In this document: piece by piece, positions 44,230-57,555 of the stretch | Numbering within the stretch: the stretch's first letter is position 1 | How the letters are laid out: every line of letters starts with the position of its first letter | DNA from: Metellina segmentata | Taxonomy: Eukaryota; Arthropoda; Arachnida; Araneae; Tetragnathidae | DNA length: 64,000 nucleotides | Reading direction: 5' to 3' | Assembly: GCA_947359465.1 (NCBI GenBank) | Contig: OX375881.1 | Location: 123,081,967 to 123,145,966, forward strand | Translations under genes and position numbers: made by a program | Notes under the pieces: model-generated | Told to the model about the DNA's origin: nothing | What the model saw: only the letters and a program-made list of their open reading frames with translations | Databases searched by the model: none

Positions 44230-45460
44230 TTATCTGTATTTGTAATATTTTAAATTTAGATGTAGATGGTTCGACGGAAGAATTGTGTGATCTAATTTTA
44301 CTTTCGCTTTCTGATTTAAAAACTTTGCATGAAATTTAGCCTCAAATTCGGATGATGAAACAGAACAGAAAGTAGCCGATGAAAAAGTGGTAACGGAAAT
44401 TTCCCCTAAACCGTTTTCGCACGTGGCTTCCCCCCACTGTTTCAAACACACCCATAAATCTGACGCACAAGGACGGATGTCCAAACAAATCCATTCAATG
44501 TTAAAACACTCCCATGTTCTGATGATTCGTATAAATTGAATGCAGCTATTGTTGATCGTTTTTCTTGGTTCTTTTTGAAAAATGTGTTAATCGAAGAACG
44601 TTCGTTCTCTGCTTCAAATTCTTAATCTGTATATTCATTTATTGAGGACGTTAGAAATTTCTTTTCATTGTATGAAGTAACACTTGAGTTGCAAAAGCTT
44701 CTAATATGTAAAAAATTGTTGATAGACTCAGCAAAAATTTTCATTCAAAGTCAAAATGCCTTTACAACTTTTTCATCCTTGAAAACCGCGTTGATAAATG
44801 AATTTTGTCAGAGATTTAACTCCCGCAAAATACACGTCGAATTAAGTAGGCCCAAATTAAATGAAAAAGAATCACTAGCCGAATATTTAACAGCACTCCG
44901 CGAGATAGCAGCTAGATCTGATGCACAAATTGATGAAAGTTCAATTATAGACTACTGCATACGAAGAAGAAATGATTCTAACGTTAATAAAATGATATTA
45001 CATGGTAGCAAATCGATGACAGAATTCAAAGAAAAGCTTAATATTTACAAAAAGATTTTCCAGAGAAAAATCGCTTTACTAATAATAATTCTTGTACCCT
45101 TGATGAAACAAATACTAGTCGCACTTTTGAATCTAAACTTCATCATTATCATCAAAATTCTAAATCACAAAACCAAACTTCCAATTCTCCCAAACCTTTA
45201 ACTTGTTATAACTGCAATGGAAAAACCATATTTCGCGAAACTGCCCTTATAAAAATCGTGGAAAACGCTGTTTAGTTTGTAAAAATGTTGACAAAATTCA
45301 TCCCAATACCTAAAAACCGCGACTCAGAAATCACCAGATGTTGTTAGTTCCATTAAAGAAATTACGCCACACACAAGTAAAGTAATTACACTTTTAGGTA
45401 CCAAATACTCTGCGTTAATTGATTCTGGAAGTCACGTAACTTCAATGCAATTTGGTTCAG
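44230..45460 (+). pseudogene. gag: Gag to protease region of Gypsy copy C (broken)
   Basis: The frame 44668-45201 holds the capsid-like core (LKTALINEFCQRFNSRKIHV, LNEKESLAEYLTALREIAAR). From about 45203 a frameshifted CYNCNG starts a zinc-knuckle-like stretch (CCHC), followed by CLVCKN-like residues. Near 45418 ALIDSGSHVTSM carries the protease active site (DSG). Several frameshifts and stops. Unlike copy B, this Gag has a zinc knuckle, so the two belong to different Gypsy lineages. Confidence 0.8.
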
Positions 45461-48090
45461 CAAAGACCCCCAGTGACAGGTACATTTAATTCTTCCATCC
45501 AAATTGATGGAATTAACTTTGATACAACTTTTCGTACTGTGCCCGACTCCTCCATGACGTACCTCAACCTAATTGGTTGTGATGTCATTCACCAAGCAAC
45601 CATGACTGTTACCCCTAATGGAATAAAATTTACAAAATTTGACCTTCCCACATTGACGTCTTTACCCGAAAATTTCATCCTGCACATCGATGATGATACA
45701 CCAGAATTCGATTTCCACAACATTTCCAGAAACATCCTTGATGACGTTCAGGACTTATTCCGATCTCACTTACCGAAAAAGACTAAATCAACGGATGTCG
45801 AACTGAGTGTTACTTTAGATGTCGAAAAGCCAATTTATCATTCATCCCACCTCGCCGTTTACCTTTTGTGGAACGTGACATAGTTGAAAAACAAGTCGAC
45901 GAATGGTTTGCCAATGATGTCATTGAGCCTTGCTCATCGCCGTACTCAAGTCAAACACTTGTTAGGCGCAGAAAGTCTGGTGATCCCCGTGTCGTAATTG
46001 ACTATCACCAAATCAATAAAGTGATTGAAAAAGATCCCCTCCTGCTCATTGAGGATATTCTTGACCATTTGCAAGATGCTAAAGTCTTAAGTACTTTGGA
46101 AATGAAGAATGCTTTTCATAACGTTTCAGTTGCAGAACAAAGGCGTCCATACACTTCTTTTGTTACACATATCGTGGACAGTATCAATTCAAACGTATGC
46201 ATTTTGGTATGGTGAATTGCCCCGCTGTGTTTCAACGTTTTATCAATACTGTGTTTCGTGACCTGAGAGTCGAGATAATTGTTCTACCTTATATGGATGA
46301 TTGATCATCCCTGCCAAATATGATGTTAAAGCTCTGTCCAGACTTCGTTTAGTTCTTGATGTCGCCAAGGATTATGCGCTTGAGATTAACTTCAAGAAAT
46401 GCCATTTTTTTCAACGTCGTATTGAATTTTTAGGACACATCGTTGAGTCTGGTAAACGTTTTACTTCGCCTTCTAAAACGGATGTCGTTACCCGTTATCC
46501 AGAACCCAAATGCACTAAAGGTATTCAGATCGGACTGACCAGTTATTTACGTAAATTTATACCGTCCTACTGACTCATCTCTAAACCTCTTAGTGATTTA
46601 CTTCGTTTAGACTATCAATTCGATTTTGACGCAAACGAACGATCCTCATTTTTTCATCATAAACGACTTCTATGCGAAAATCCTGTTTTGACCATTTACC
46701 GCCGAAATGCTGAAACTGAAGTGCACTGTGATGCTTCAATAGATGGTTTCGGTTGTATCCTGCTTCAGAAGGACAGTGACAATAAATTACACCCCGTGTT
46801 TTACCATAGTCGCAAAACAAAAGACAATCAGCGCAAATAATCTAGTTACGAACTCGAAGTCCTTGCAACCGTCGAGGCCTTACGCAAATTCCATGTTGGA
46901 AACACTTCACCACAGTGACCGCCTGTGATGCATTTACTAAGACGATGACAAAAAAAAAAGATGTCTATACACGCGTTGCCCTATGGATATTACTTCTTCA
47001 AGACTTTGATTATTCGATAGTTCATTGCTCAGGAACACAAATGGCTCATGTTGATGCTCTGAGTCGTGTGCAAGTTGTTTCTGTAAATCCTGATCCACAT
47101 ACTATTCGCATACACCGTGCTTAACAACAAGATGCTTCTCTTCGCGCCGTGTGTGAACTCAAATCAAAATAAAATTACAATGTCTTTACTGCAAAGAACA
47201 GTGTTCCTTACAAATTCGTAAATGGTAATGACATTTTTATGTAGTCATACTTTTGATATAATTTGTAGTGCCCACGAACGAGGTAACTTTGCAGCAGTAC
47301 TATATTCCTCAATTGCACCAAAAGATCGAACAGTATATATCAACTTGTATACCTTGCCTTCTCTCAAACAAAAAAGCCGGCAAACAAGAGGGTCTGTTAA
47401 ATCCTCTTCCCAAAGACGATACACTTCTACATACATACCATCTCGGAATGTTTTCAACTTAGAACAAAAATTATCGTCTTATTTTAGCTGTGATTGATTC
47501 ATTCACCAAGTTCTGTTGTCTCTATCCGTGTAAATTGACCACATCCAAAGAAGTTATTGCTTAGCTTGAATAGCAAAAAACTACTTTTGGTAATCCCTCC
47601 CGGATTCTCACTGATCGTGGTTCCGTTTTCACATCTGTGGAATTCACGCAATATTGTGCAAATGAAAACATTCAACTGCACCACGTAACAAATTGTTTGT
47701 ACCGTGCAAATGGACTGGTCGAAAGACTCAACCGTTGTATCATCGCTGTGATTTCAAAGCTGTCTCAACCTGATCCCCCGAAGTGGTACTAGCATGTCGC
47801 AGTGCAACAGGCTATCAATTCAACCTATCATCTTAGCATTGACACAACTCCGTTCGAACTGCTTATAGGTGCAAAAATGTAAACTAAAAGTGATCATCAA
47901 CTTCTCCAATTGTTATCTGATGAAATGCGTCGTGCCTTTGAAATAAATCGTGATAAACTGCAAAAGTGTGCTAAAGAACAAATTTTTAAAATCCATCATG
48001 AAAACAAACATTCCTATAACTCACGTCGTAAAAATCCTCAACAGCACGCCGTTAATGATCTTGTGCTCACTAAACGTACTCAAACTGCAC
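45452..48090 (+). pseudogene. pol: Pol (RT, RNase H, integrase) of Gypsy copy C (broken)
   Basis: Reverse transcriptase: DEWFANDVIEPCSSPYSSQT, then VVIDYHQINKVIEKD and YMDD at about 46290-46302, directly followed by TGA. RNase H: EVHCDASIDGFGCILLQKD and an ADALSR-like VDALSRVQVV. Integrase: the zinc region ends CIPCLLSNKKAGKQEG; LAVIDSFTKFCCLYP, ILTDRGSVFTSVEFTQY (second catalytic Asp) and RANGLVERLNRCIIAV (Glu) follow. The first catalytic Asp appears lost in a deletion near HTYHLGMFST. More than ten stops or frameshifts. Order RT, RNase H, integrase as in standard Ty3/Gypsy. Confidence 0.9.
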
Positions 48091-48197
48091 CGATGTTTCT
48101 TCCTCATTGCTTTAAATGTTATTGTTTAGTACCTAGTCCATTTTAAATAATAAAGTGTCCATGTCTTAACTTGCAGTTTTCTATTTGATCCCATTAT
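48091..48197 (+). repeat. 3' LTR remnant of Gypsy copy C
   Basis: Matches the last 106 bp of the left LTR with about 15 differences. Coding sequence runs straight into it, which marks a deletion. Confidence 0.8.
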
Positions 48198-48415
48198 AGC
48201 ATACCATTGAAACACTAGATAGCATAACATGGAAACACTAGATGGCATATCATGGAAACACTAGATAGTATACCATGGAAAAACCAGATAGCATACCATA
48301 GAAATACTAGATAGCATACCATAGAAGCACTACATGGCATACCATAGAAGCACTACATGGCATACCATAGAAACTGGATAGCATGCCATATAAACTAGAT
48401 ATCATACCATAGAGA
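48198..48415. repeat. ~21-bp minisatellite, right part
   Basis: About ten units of CACTAGATAGCATACCATGG type, continuing the array at 42896-43150. Confidence 0.9.
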
Positions 48416-48469
48416 AATCTAAATTAAAAAAAAAAATTATCACTAATAAAGTACAGTTATTTAAGGAAA

Positions 48470-50790
48470 ACTGTAATAAATCAATTTCCAGCAAATTATG
48501 AATTTCTCTTCGATAAAAAACTTTTCTGGAATAGTGCATTGTAATGCAAAGAAAATAGCTTCATAAAGTCCCAATATTTTGAATGGTTTAAAGGAAGCAT
48601 TATCTAAGCAGTCACACATGATGGCAAATGTTTAAACGGACAACAATCTTTTGCATTGTTCCATTTTGAGTTTACTCCACTTTTGTCAAATACTACGTCG
48701 CAAATGCTTTCACAAACATCAAGACTTCAGCAACAGTACTCTGATATCTATAACTCCGAATCGATTCCCCTCAGGACACAAAAGTCCATCGTTCGGTAAC
48801 AAGAACCCTTTGTTCCAACCTTTTAACACCTGGGCAGACGGTATTTCAATAAAAGGAAGAAACACGAGTGTTTAAGCGTTTATACAGCGTTTATCAAACT
48901 ACAGAGTTAACTAAGAAGTACACTTGACCAACTCACAAAGTAATCCATAGTGGAGATTTAAAATGCAAAGTTTGAATTTCATATAGATCAAAATAAAGCT
49001 AGGTAGGTCTATATTTAATTAACGTCCTACTAGATTAACACAACGGGCTATTGGCAACGATACGGGATCAATCTCGGAGTAAAAGATCCGAAGAGAATAC
49101 CACCTTCTTTTGAACCACGGTCAGATGTTCGTTTACCATATGGTACGTTTACCCGGTTAAAAATATTATAGATTAAAATAAAGCAAATGAAAAAAAGGTG
49201 TTATCAAGAACATAAATTTATTTTCGAAATAAGCATACTTGTCAAAAGTTGCATAACAGTGATGTGTTTGATTTTAAAATCGCAGCAAAATGGGTCATAA
49301 ACTCAAAGGCATACAGAAAATATAATCCAGCCATTGAAAACAATTGTTACTGTTTGGTGTAGGTTTTATGCATAAGAAAAACTCCCCTTTAAAATAAAAC
49401 CTATCACTTTATTTACACGAAAGCACAACCCGATTGGCGTTTCACCAGAAGAACATATCAGTTATATTACAAACTGTCTAAATTAGAAATACAAACTTAG
49501 AATAACAGACCCCATACGGCACATTTGCCGATGCACATTGGGACAAATAGCCACTGATCCAACAGTTACTTCTGACAAGACTATAAACCGTCACCAGTAA
49601 CTAGACATTAACGCCCTTCTAACAACGGCGCAGACCTCGAAGGATCAACATCGGTGACCGATTAAACAGCGTATACTCTACTTAATGTGCTCCTCCAAGA
49701 TATTCTACCAAACACACCATATAGTACACCATATAATTTCCCAAAAAATACGAAATTTACTAATTTAAAAACAAAGTTATCAAACGGAAGATTGTGTGAA
49801 TTCACTAATTCAAATGCTTACAAATTTATTTTCGAAACAATACTGATGGCTTTCAAACTTTTTCTGCAAAATTGCATTTGAATTCAAAGTTTATAGCATC
49901 AAAAAGTGCCATGAAGTATTCCAAGTGCCAAGCATTCTCAATGAAGGCAATTGGTATTCAAGATAACAATCTTTCAGAGATCTATTTTTAATTTATCTCA
50001 CTGTTGTAAAAGAATGCGACGAACATCAGCAGCAGAAGACTTCAACAACAATCTCCCTCGTATCTTCAAATCCAAACCTAACATCTCAGAACTCAATCCC
50101 GTCACTAGGTACCGATAACCCATTATTACAACCTTTAACACAGAGGCAACAACAGGATCAACAGCATGTCAACAAAAGATAAATAACGGTGTTTAGATCG
50201 TGTCTATTAGACTAGGAAGGAGTCATCTAAGAAGTACATTCGACAAACACAAAATAATCCACAAAGGAGATTGGAAGCACAAAATTCGAATTTGGTATAC
50301 ATTAAAATAAATGCGAACAAAAGATGTATAAATAAATTAGGTATAGTACGAAAATATTTTCGAAACAAGAATTATGATTTTCAAAAGTTTCACAAAGTAA
50401 TTGTGTGTTTGATTTCAAAGTCTATCATCCAAAATGGGTCGTAAATTCAAAGGAATACAAATAAACAAAATACACGCATTCAATGAAGACAATTGCTACT
50501 ACATCTATCTTTCAAACAGATCCTTTTTGAGTCTATCCCCACTGTTGTCAAAGAACACCAGGACAAACATAAGCAGATTTCGACAACAATTCCTCACATA
50601 TCTGCAACTCCGAATCTAACCCCTTAGGACTCAAAAACCCGTCGCTCAGTAGCTATAACCCATTGTCACACCCTTTAACACCGGGTCAGACGGGGCCTCA
50701 ATTTAAGGGATCAACACCAGTGTTTAGACAGTGTCTCTCACCGCCTCTGATGAATGGGGTCCTCCAAAACAAACATTCGCCGCCGTGCAA
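48470..50790. repeat. Four diverged copies of a ~531-bp tandem unit
   Basis: Landmarks recur in the same order. GTGTTTA after ATCAACAC-like sequence is at 48868, about 49658, 50189 and 50720, giving spacings of about 531 for the last three. Further shared strings include TTATTTTCGAAA, CAAAATGGGTCATAAA/GTAAA and AAGTACA-TCGA-CAA. Copy 1 to 2 is longer by about 260 bp, partly because a SINE lies between them. No ORF is conserved between copies. Confidence 0.75.
49018..49135 (-). repeat. SINE family 1, 3' fragment, inside the 531-bp array
   Basis: On the minus strand: TGACCGTGGTTCAAAAGAAG, then CGTTGCCAATAGCCCGTTGT and a degraded end. It sits between the first and second 531-bp units. Confidence 0.65.
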
Positions 50791-51828
50791 GAAGAAAGAG
50801 AAATATATTCATTCCGCCAGAGAAAACAATCCGTCCTAACCAATTGCTTTATAAATCTCCGAGTAAATGGAGGCGGAACACTTCCCTAGGGGAGAGAAGA
50901 ACTCCCGCGAGGTGACAAAAACAGGACCGTGATTAAACTGCGGAGCTTTTGTCCATCATGCTCGGATCCTGCAAGGCGCAGTGTAGATTAGGGTCGCCTT
51001 TCATGTTGATCAGATAACCTTTGAGTTCGGGGGCTTCGGTTCGAGGCGGTGTTTTGCGTGACGAAAATTACGGTCCGTCTGTGTTATACTTATGTCTCGA
51101 CTTCAGAGAATACTGTAGAGATGGACTTTGAATGCAAGAAACCACCACGCGAATTTAAATCCTGTTTCAGTTGAAGCTCGAGTGTTCAGTTGAAGTTCGA
51201 GTTAAGATAAATCGAAGAGTGCCATAAAAGACCATAAACAACTCTTCAGTGTTAAAACCATATGTTTAGTACAGTGTGTTTGTGTGAATTTAGATTACAT
51301 CAATAACAATAACCCTTTCAAGGGTAGTGGGGCATTGTGGTATCAATCTTTCAAAATGTTGAGTCTAGGTAAATAAATATCCAGGCGTATAAACATTAGA
51401 ATGACCGGCACGAGCCCACAACAGATTTAACGGGTATAATCTCTTGTATATGAACGTCGGTGATTTGACCGAGTTTCGAAATCGCAATAACGCTGGTGGC
51501 TAATCCATGACTCTAGAAACTGGCTTGGTTTTGAACTTATGACAAATGTGATCACACGCATAGGCGTAGTAACTAGGGTTGTTGAATGGGGGGGGGGGGT
51601 CCTCCCAAAAAGTTTGGATTGTACCCCAGTAAAAAGGGGAAGATTAAATTAATCATATTAATAAAATTAACACCTATTAATTATTTATAATTATTTATAT
51701 TATTGTGGTTAATATATATCAATAATTAAAAAATAATTAATTAATTATATTGATGCATATTTATTAATTGACACTTGATTTTTAAAAAATCACAATTTTT
51801 TTAATCGCTTTATATTTAAAAAAACGTT
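50791..51828. other. Unassigned stretch
   Basis: No gene supported. A G run near 51587 next to CATAGGCGTAGTAACTAGGG resembles strings near 54191, 56490 and 59240 and may mark a shared repeat end. Confidence 0.4.
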
Positions 51829-53133
51829 GCCGCAGCCGCCGTCGCAGGGTTAAAAACTCGCTTTTTTTGCTCGATTATTAGACAGTTTGCCGAGACAGTA
51901 CGAATCAGAAAATTACGAAATTAACATGGTTTGTTCAAAATTGTACAGGGAACACGAAAAAAAAAATTTTTTTTTCCGATGCGGCTATTAGTTTAGTATT
52001 TATTAAGTGTCTAAGTGAAAAAGAGAAATTTCAAACGCGAGTGAGCAAAATACGTACAAATTTTCAGTCTTCAGTCGTGATTTTTTACAGTGCTTCTAAA
52101 CGTGAATTTTTGCAGCTCGTCGAACTATTTTATAAATTTCAATTTGGTTCCTGGTAATATTTCTTTGAAATTCTTGAAAAACCGTATACATGTTCGTTAT
52201 TTTTATTGGTAAACTGTCATATCTATAGTTTATTAGTATTAGTTTTTAAATTTAAAAACATCGCACAAAACCTTAGAATATGATCTTTCTTACAGTACAA
52301 TTATTTTTGAAATTGGTTAATAAATAAATTCGATGCGATCAAAAGTTGGTCATACAGATTTTGGAATATTGGTAAATTTCCGTTAATTTTTATTAACTGT
52401 CATATCTATAGCTTATACTATTATTTTTTAAATTTAAAAGCATCACTGAAAACCTTAGAATGTACTATTTCGTATGATACAATTTTTTTTAAGTTGGTTA
52501 TACATAAGTTTTCGATGCGATTATATGTTCGTCATATAAAAATTTTGGGGACTTTAAGATCGTAAGTTCCGATACACAAAACTAAATCTGTCATATTTGT
52601 AGCTTAATACTATTAGTTTTAAAATGTGAAAATATCACGTGAAAGCTTTGAATACACTCCTTCTTACGGTAAAATTACTTTTAAAATTGGTTCGTAAATA
52701 AATTCGATACAATCAAAAGTTGGTCATACAAATTTCGTAATTTTTAGATCGCGGAACGATAGCATTCATTCTCCTTCACGGAAATGAAGGTTACATTTTC
52801 TGACTAACTTATACATTTGCAAGAAATCAAATTTATCATAACAACAATTTTTTTTTAAATTTGGCGAGGAAAAAGGTTCGCTTTTTTCACTGTATTCTCA
52901 GACGGCTTCCCGAGAAAGTATAGATAAGAAAATTAAGAGATTAACATGGTCAATTTAAAATTGTAGAGGAAACAAGATGGAGAAGGTTTTTACTGATGCG
53001 TAACTGATACAGTAAGTGTTAAAATAAAGAAAAGAGAAATCACTTGCGAAAAGAATGTTGGTTTACAAAGCAAACCAAAAAGGATTGCGTAGCAATTCCC
53101 GGGAGTTCGCGAGCAGGGGGCGGAGCCCCCTAG
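51829..53133 (+). mobile_element. Helitron-like non-autonomous element, copy 6 (best 3' end)
   Basis: Starts near AAAAAAACGTTGCCGCAGCC. It contains several diverged repeats of a CTGTCATATCTATAG-TTA / TTTTTAAATTTAAAAACATC module (about 52210, 52400, 52590). It ends GGGGGCGGAGCCCCC (hairpin) then CTAG at 53130-53133, before T. No coding capacity. The CTAG-T end with upstream hairpin is the classical Helitron 3' signature; the TC 5' end is not evident. Confidence 0.7.
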
Positions 53134-54932
53134 TTTATACAATATTTACCAGATATTTTTATAGTGAATTTTAAAATTTACAATACATTTAAATTAGAAA
53201 TTAAAACGTCGATTTTTTCGTAACTTCTTAGATTTAAACTTGATTTGCTTGAAGCACATCGGTAAAAATTATCTCGATTCTGATTCTGTCGTCTATAAGT
53301 GCTCACAATTTTTTAATAAGTGTATTAATTATATACATGTGAATAACTACATGCAACTGTAATATGTATAATGAGATTAAGACATGAAATCATTCGTCAG
53401 TATTGGAAGAAACATCACTGTTGTAATGTCAACAAGAGGAAAAATAACTTATACTTATCACATTAACGTTTCTATTGAATTTTTTTTAGTAAAAAAGTCA
53501 TCTCCCGAAAGTAATATATAAATTCTAACATAATTACATCAAATATGTCTTACTTTAAAACTGCAATAATGCTTTCGCACTGTTATTTTTTGTTATGTCT
53601 TGTAATAAAGGAAAAAGAGTGTACTTCCAAGTCTAACAAGATATTTAATAATTATAAAGGGACATCACAATAGACAGGGATAAGTACGAAACAAGCAGCG
53701 TAATGACTCAGAGGCAATTGGGTCAATTACAGCGTATTATAAAAGATTACATCAGCCTGTTGTAACTGATTAGAATATATATTTACTAGAAACAGTAATG
53801 TTTAACACATGACATCATAAATCTAAATGCCGGGAAGAGTAATGTATAAACATTTGTGATTAACAGCACTCATAATATATACACTTAAAGGAAGTATGCA
53901 ACATTTTTAATTCTGAAACATTTTAAAGCAGAAGTACAGAAGATGTGCTGTGGATAAGGTTCGCCACAACATCTCTGTAAAGAGAATATGTCCTCTCGTT
54001 CTTAAGGAATTTAAGACTTTTAATAACATGCAGGCGGTTAAGAAACCATGATTACAAAGTGAAACTAGTAGAACTTAATGAGTAATATATAAATGTATGT
54101 CGAAAAGGAAATGAACCTCCAAAAATCTCTATTCATTGACGAGTGTAGTATCGAGAATTCCTTCGCGGGGACCCTTGTAGAACTCAGAAGCATAGGCGTG
54201 ACTAGGGTTGATGACTGAGGGGGGAGGAGTTCAGTCCCGAGAAGTATGAACTGTACACCAATAAAATGTTGAAGCATCTGGAGACCTTCTCAGTTAAATT
54301 TTCGTATTTTTATGTTAAAAATCACACGATATATTGATACTTTTTTTCGTAGAACATTGATAAAATTATTAAAGAATTTGCGTCTAGCAATTTTTAGTCA
54401 CTATATCAAATGTACTATAGCAAATGTTTCAAATAAAGTCGTTTTAAACAATGTTGTTTTATAGTATCATACATGATACATGATCACTGTTTGGTTTAAC
54501 AACAAATTATTTAAGGAGTCTTGAATTATAGGACAGATTGTAGTATAGTCTTGAATGAAGACACTAAAACCTTGCTAATTCAAACTCCCCGTTTATCCGA
54601 GTTTGGTTAATCCGAACCATCTGTTTTTAAAATTTGTGAAGCAAAATACAGTAAATCAGTGACAACATATATTACAATTATTGAAATAAAAAGCATCATT
54701 GGTAAGAATGCACATACATTCAATTTTTCGACTATTATAAAATTAGAAAGAATAGAAAAATAATCACTAGAACTTCATGAACTATAAACATTTGGATAAA
54801 ATTAATTAGTTTTTGCTGTGATAAATACATACAAACATTTTCCTAGTTGGTTCTTCAAAAAACATATTCTAAGTTAAACATAAAAATCAAGTGAATAAAA
54901 ATATCATTTTTGTCGTGCATTTACGTAAATTT
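53134..54932. other. Unassigned AT-rich stretch
   Basis: No gene supported. A repeat-end-like string CATAGGCGTGACTAGGGTTG lies at about 54192. Confidence 0.4.
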
Positions 54933-56334
54933 CCGTGTATAAGCCGAGAGTGTTTGGAACTTTTTCTAAAGCTAAAGTGGGAGGGGGGGGGGGCTTATAT
55001 ACGAATCCACTAATTTCGAAAAAAACTAAGGTACATATCCGTTAGCCGGGCGCAAGCGATAAATTGCTAACTATCGACAAATATAGCACACAAAATAATA
55101 ATTGAACACCGTAATTAATTAACACATAAAAATAACAATTGGAAAGTGAACATTTTTTTATACAGCTGTTGGATTCGGATATCCCTCCGGTGGCAGCAAC
55201 TTCGAATTCTTTACGAGCGATTAACGATTTTTATAGCAACTCCTATTGGTGTTGGGAAAGCAACCCTTTTTTTTACTTCGTGCCATCTGAACTCGGATCC
55301 GAATCCAACGACTGTTCCAATTTTTAAAGTATTTTAACTTACGTTTTGAATGCAGCCTTCGAGCAAAAAGAGAAAAGTAAGTCATTATTAAGTCAAAAAA
55401 AGGGAAAAGTAAGTCATTATTGAATGCAGCCTTTAAGCAAAAAGAGAAAATTAAGTCATAAATCCTTGAAATTCCGTGTCTGAATCCGAGTTTCCGAATA
55501 GTTCGTAAAATTCGGTTTCACTCATTGGGATGTCCTGATGTGTATCCTTATCAGTTCCAATGCCATTTTCGTACTATAAATTATATGCTCTTGATACACA
55601 TCGCTGCCAAGGGTCAATGAGCCCACTCCCCCTTTTGAAACTTTATGTACCCCACATGTTTTAGGCTGCACGGCGAAGATAAGTGGCACTGATAAAAAAA
55701 ATTCCCAAGCCCCAGCCGATCCCCTTGACCATTGTTGAACTGATTATCTGTCAATCACCCAGTCAGAGGTCCGGCATCAGGTGCGGGGAAATTTTGGAAG
55801 ATCATTAGCGATTACCTTTGGAAAGGAGGCGAAAAGACAACCTCGCAGTGAAACCTGCGGTAAAGGTCAGAACACTCGTCATTGCACATCTTTACTGCCA
55901 AGTTAAATCGTGGCGAACAGTTGTAGAGTTCAATCTCATCTACACCCTACCCGAGTTTCTTTTAAGAGCCATAATGAATCCCCTCCCCCTTTTGAATCCT
56001 AATGTCCAGTACATCATCTCCTGTCAATCACCCCGTCAGAGGTTGGATATCAGGAGCTGGACAGCCTGGACACTGTGGAAATTCATTAGCAGGTTAAAGC
56101 TATCATCGTTGGCAAGTAGCGTTTTACTTTAGAGCGATTTGATGGGAAAATATTCCACCCGTTTTACCTTCTTGGCGACATTGCGCCCTCATGGCTTTAG
56201 AACGTATAGTTTGAACGTCACACACACACACAAATTTTATTTTTATTTCGGCGTATATACAAGTTTTGAATTTTGGGTAAATTTTTGAAGAAAACACTAA
56301 CCCCCGGATTATACACGGATCGGCTTATATACGG
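54933..56334. mobile_element. Non-autonomous terminal-inverted-repeat element
   Basis: Left CCGTGTATAAGCCGAG and right, read inward, CCGTATATAAGCCGAT, with further GGCTTATATACG motifs inside each end. CATTTA on both sides (54918-54923 and 56335-56340) may be part of a duplication, though nine extra bases lie between it and the left terminus. The inside has two diverged copies of a ~130-bp module (55615-55800 and 55972-56110: CTCCCCCTTTTGAA, GTCAATCACCC-GTCAGAGG). No transposase read. Superfamily unknown. Confidence 0.6.
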
Positions 56335-56782
56335 CATTTATATTATGAGTGTAAAAATAATTTTTATTTTTATATAATCTAGTTTAAATAGCCATAAAGC
56401 TTAAAGCACCGATTGCCAAAGTCATTAACAAATTTTACTATCTTTTATGACGAACTGAATGGGGGGTTGAACCCCCAACTCTCCCTGGTTACGCCTATGA
56501 ACTAATGTACCATTGTTTCATCGATTACATTTATTTATTACACAAGAAAAACATTATTTAAAATTAAGTTATGAATAGTTTGTGTAGTAATTAACAAGGG
56601 AATAATTTGTGAAAAACTCATTAGATATATATTAGCAAAATTTTTCTCAACTGAATGGGGGTGGGGCTGAACCCCCAACCTGACGGCTATGTTTATTACA
56701 CAAGAAAAACACTATTTAAAATTAAGTTATGAATAGTTTGTTTAGTTATTAACAAGGGAATAATTTATGAAAAACTCATTTT

Positions 56783-56817
<35 letters not shown>

Positions 56818-57555
56818 TTTTCTCAACCAAATTGGGGTTGGGTTGAACCCCCAATCTCCCCTGGCGGCTATGTTTATTACACAAGTAAAACATTAATTAA
56901 AATTAAGTTATGAATAGTTTGAGTAGTTATTAACAAGGGATTAATTTGTGAAAAACTCATTATATATATGCAGGATGACCTGTAAAGTCCTTTTAAGCCC
57001 TTTAATTTTGAAACCGCGTCTCGTATAGTCAAGGTAGTAGCGTGTACCTACAGTATAGTGACCATGTTGAATTTATTGAGACAGCTTACAGCGCCCCTAA
57101 CGGTAAAATAAGGAAATTAAAAAAAATAACTCGAAAACTAAAGGAGATAGGCCAAAAAGTTCAATTAGAAGAATGTACGCAATGAAATAATAAAGACACA
57201 GAAAAAAATTTTCATGGAGTTATCTGTAAAACTGGCGGAGATATTCGAGATTGAAATTTGAACTTTTCCATTCCTTGAAAAAGGGGCAGTCCTGAAATTG
57301 AAAAACGTGTTTTCCGGTGTTATCATTAAGTTTTTCTGAGTTTAGCAATGATAAATTTAAATTCAAACAAAGAAAGTAAAAAAAATAAGATAAGTAAAAA
57401 AAAACGTCTGAAAAACGTACTCCGGAAAATAAAAAAACTGACGATCCGAAATCACAATTTTTTCGTGCAACAACTAAAATACACAAATAAAAACCTCTGG
57501 ACCATGCAGCCAGAACGAAGATTTACTATTTAACAATTTTATTCTGATAAATTTT

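Larger units (their letters stand above)
43155..48197 (+). mobile_element. Degenerate Ty3/Gypsy retrotransposon, copy C
   Basis: The left LTR (about 43155-43394) and a truncated right LTR (48091-48197) share about 106 bp (GATGTTTCTTCCTCATTG ... AAATAATAAAGTGTCCATGT). Gag and pol relics on the plus strand fill the interior. Minisatellite of one family flanks both sides, and AGCAT next to both ends (43150-43154 and about 48198-48202) could be the target duplication. Many stops; the right LTR has lost its first ~130 bp together with the end of pol. Confidence 0.9.

Noticed and set aside
55818..56132. 104-codon plus-strand gene
   Set aside because: Lies across the internal repeats of a non-autonomous TIR element. 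No recognisable domain.
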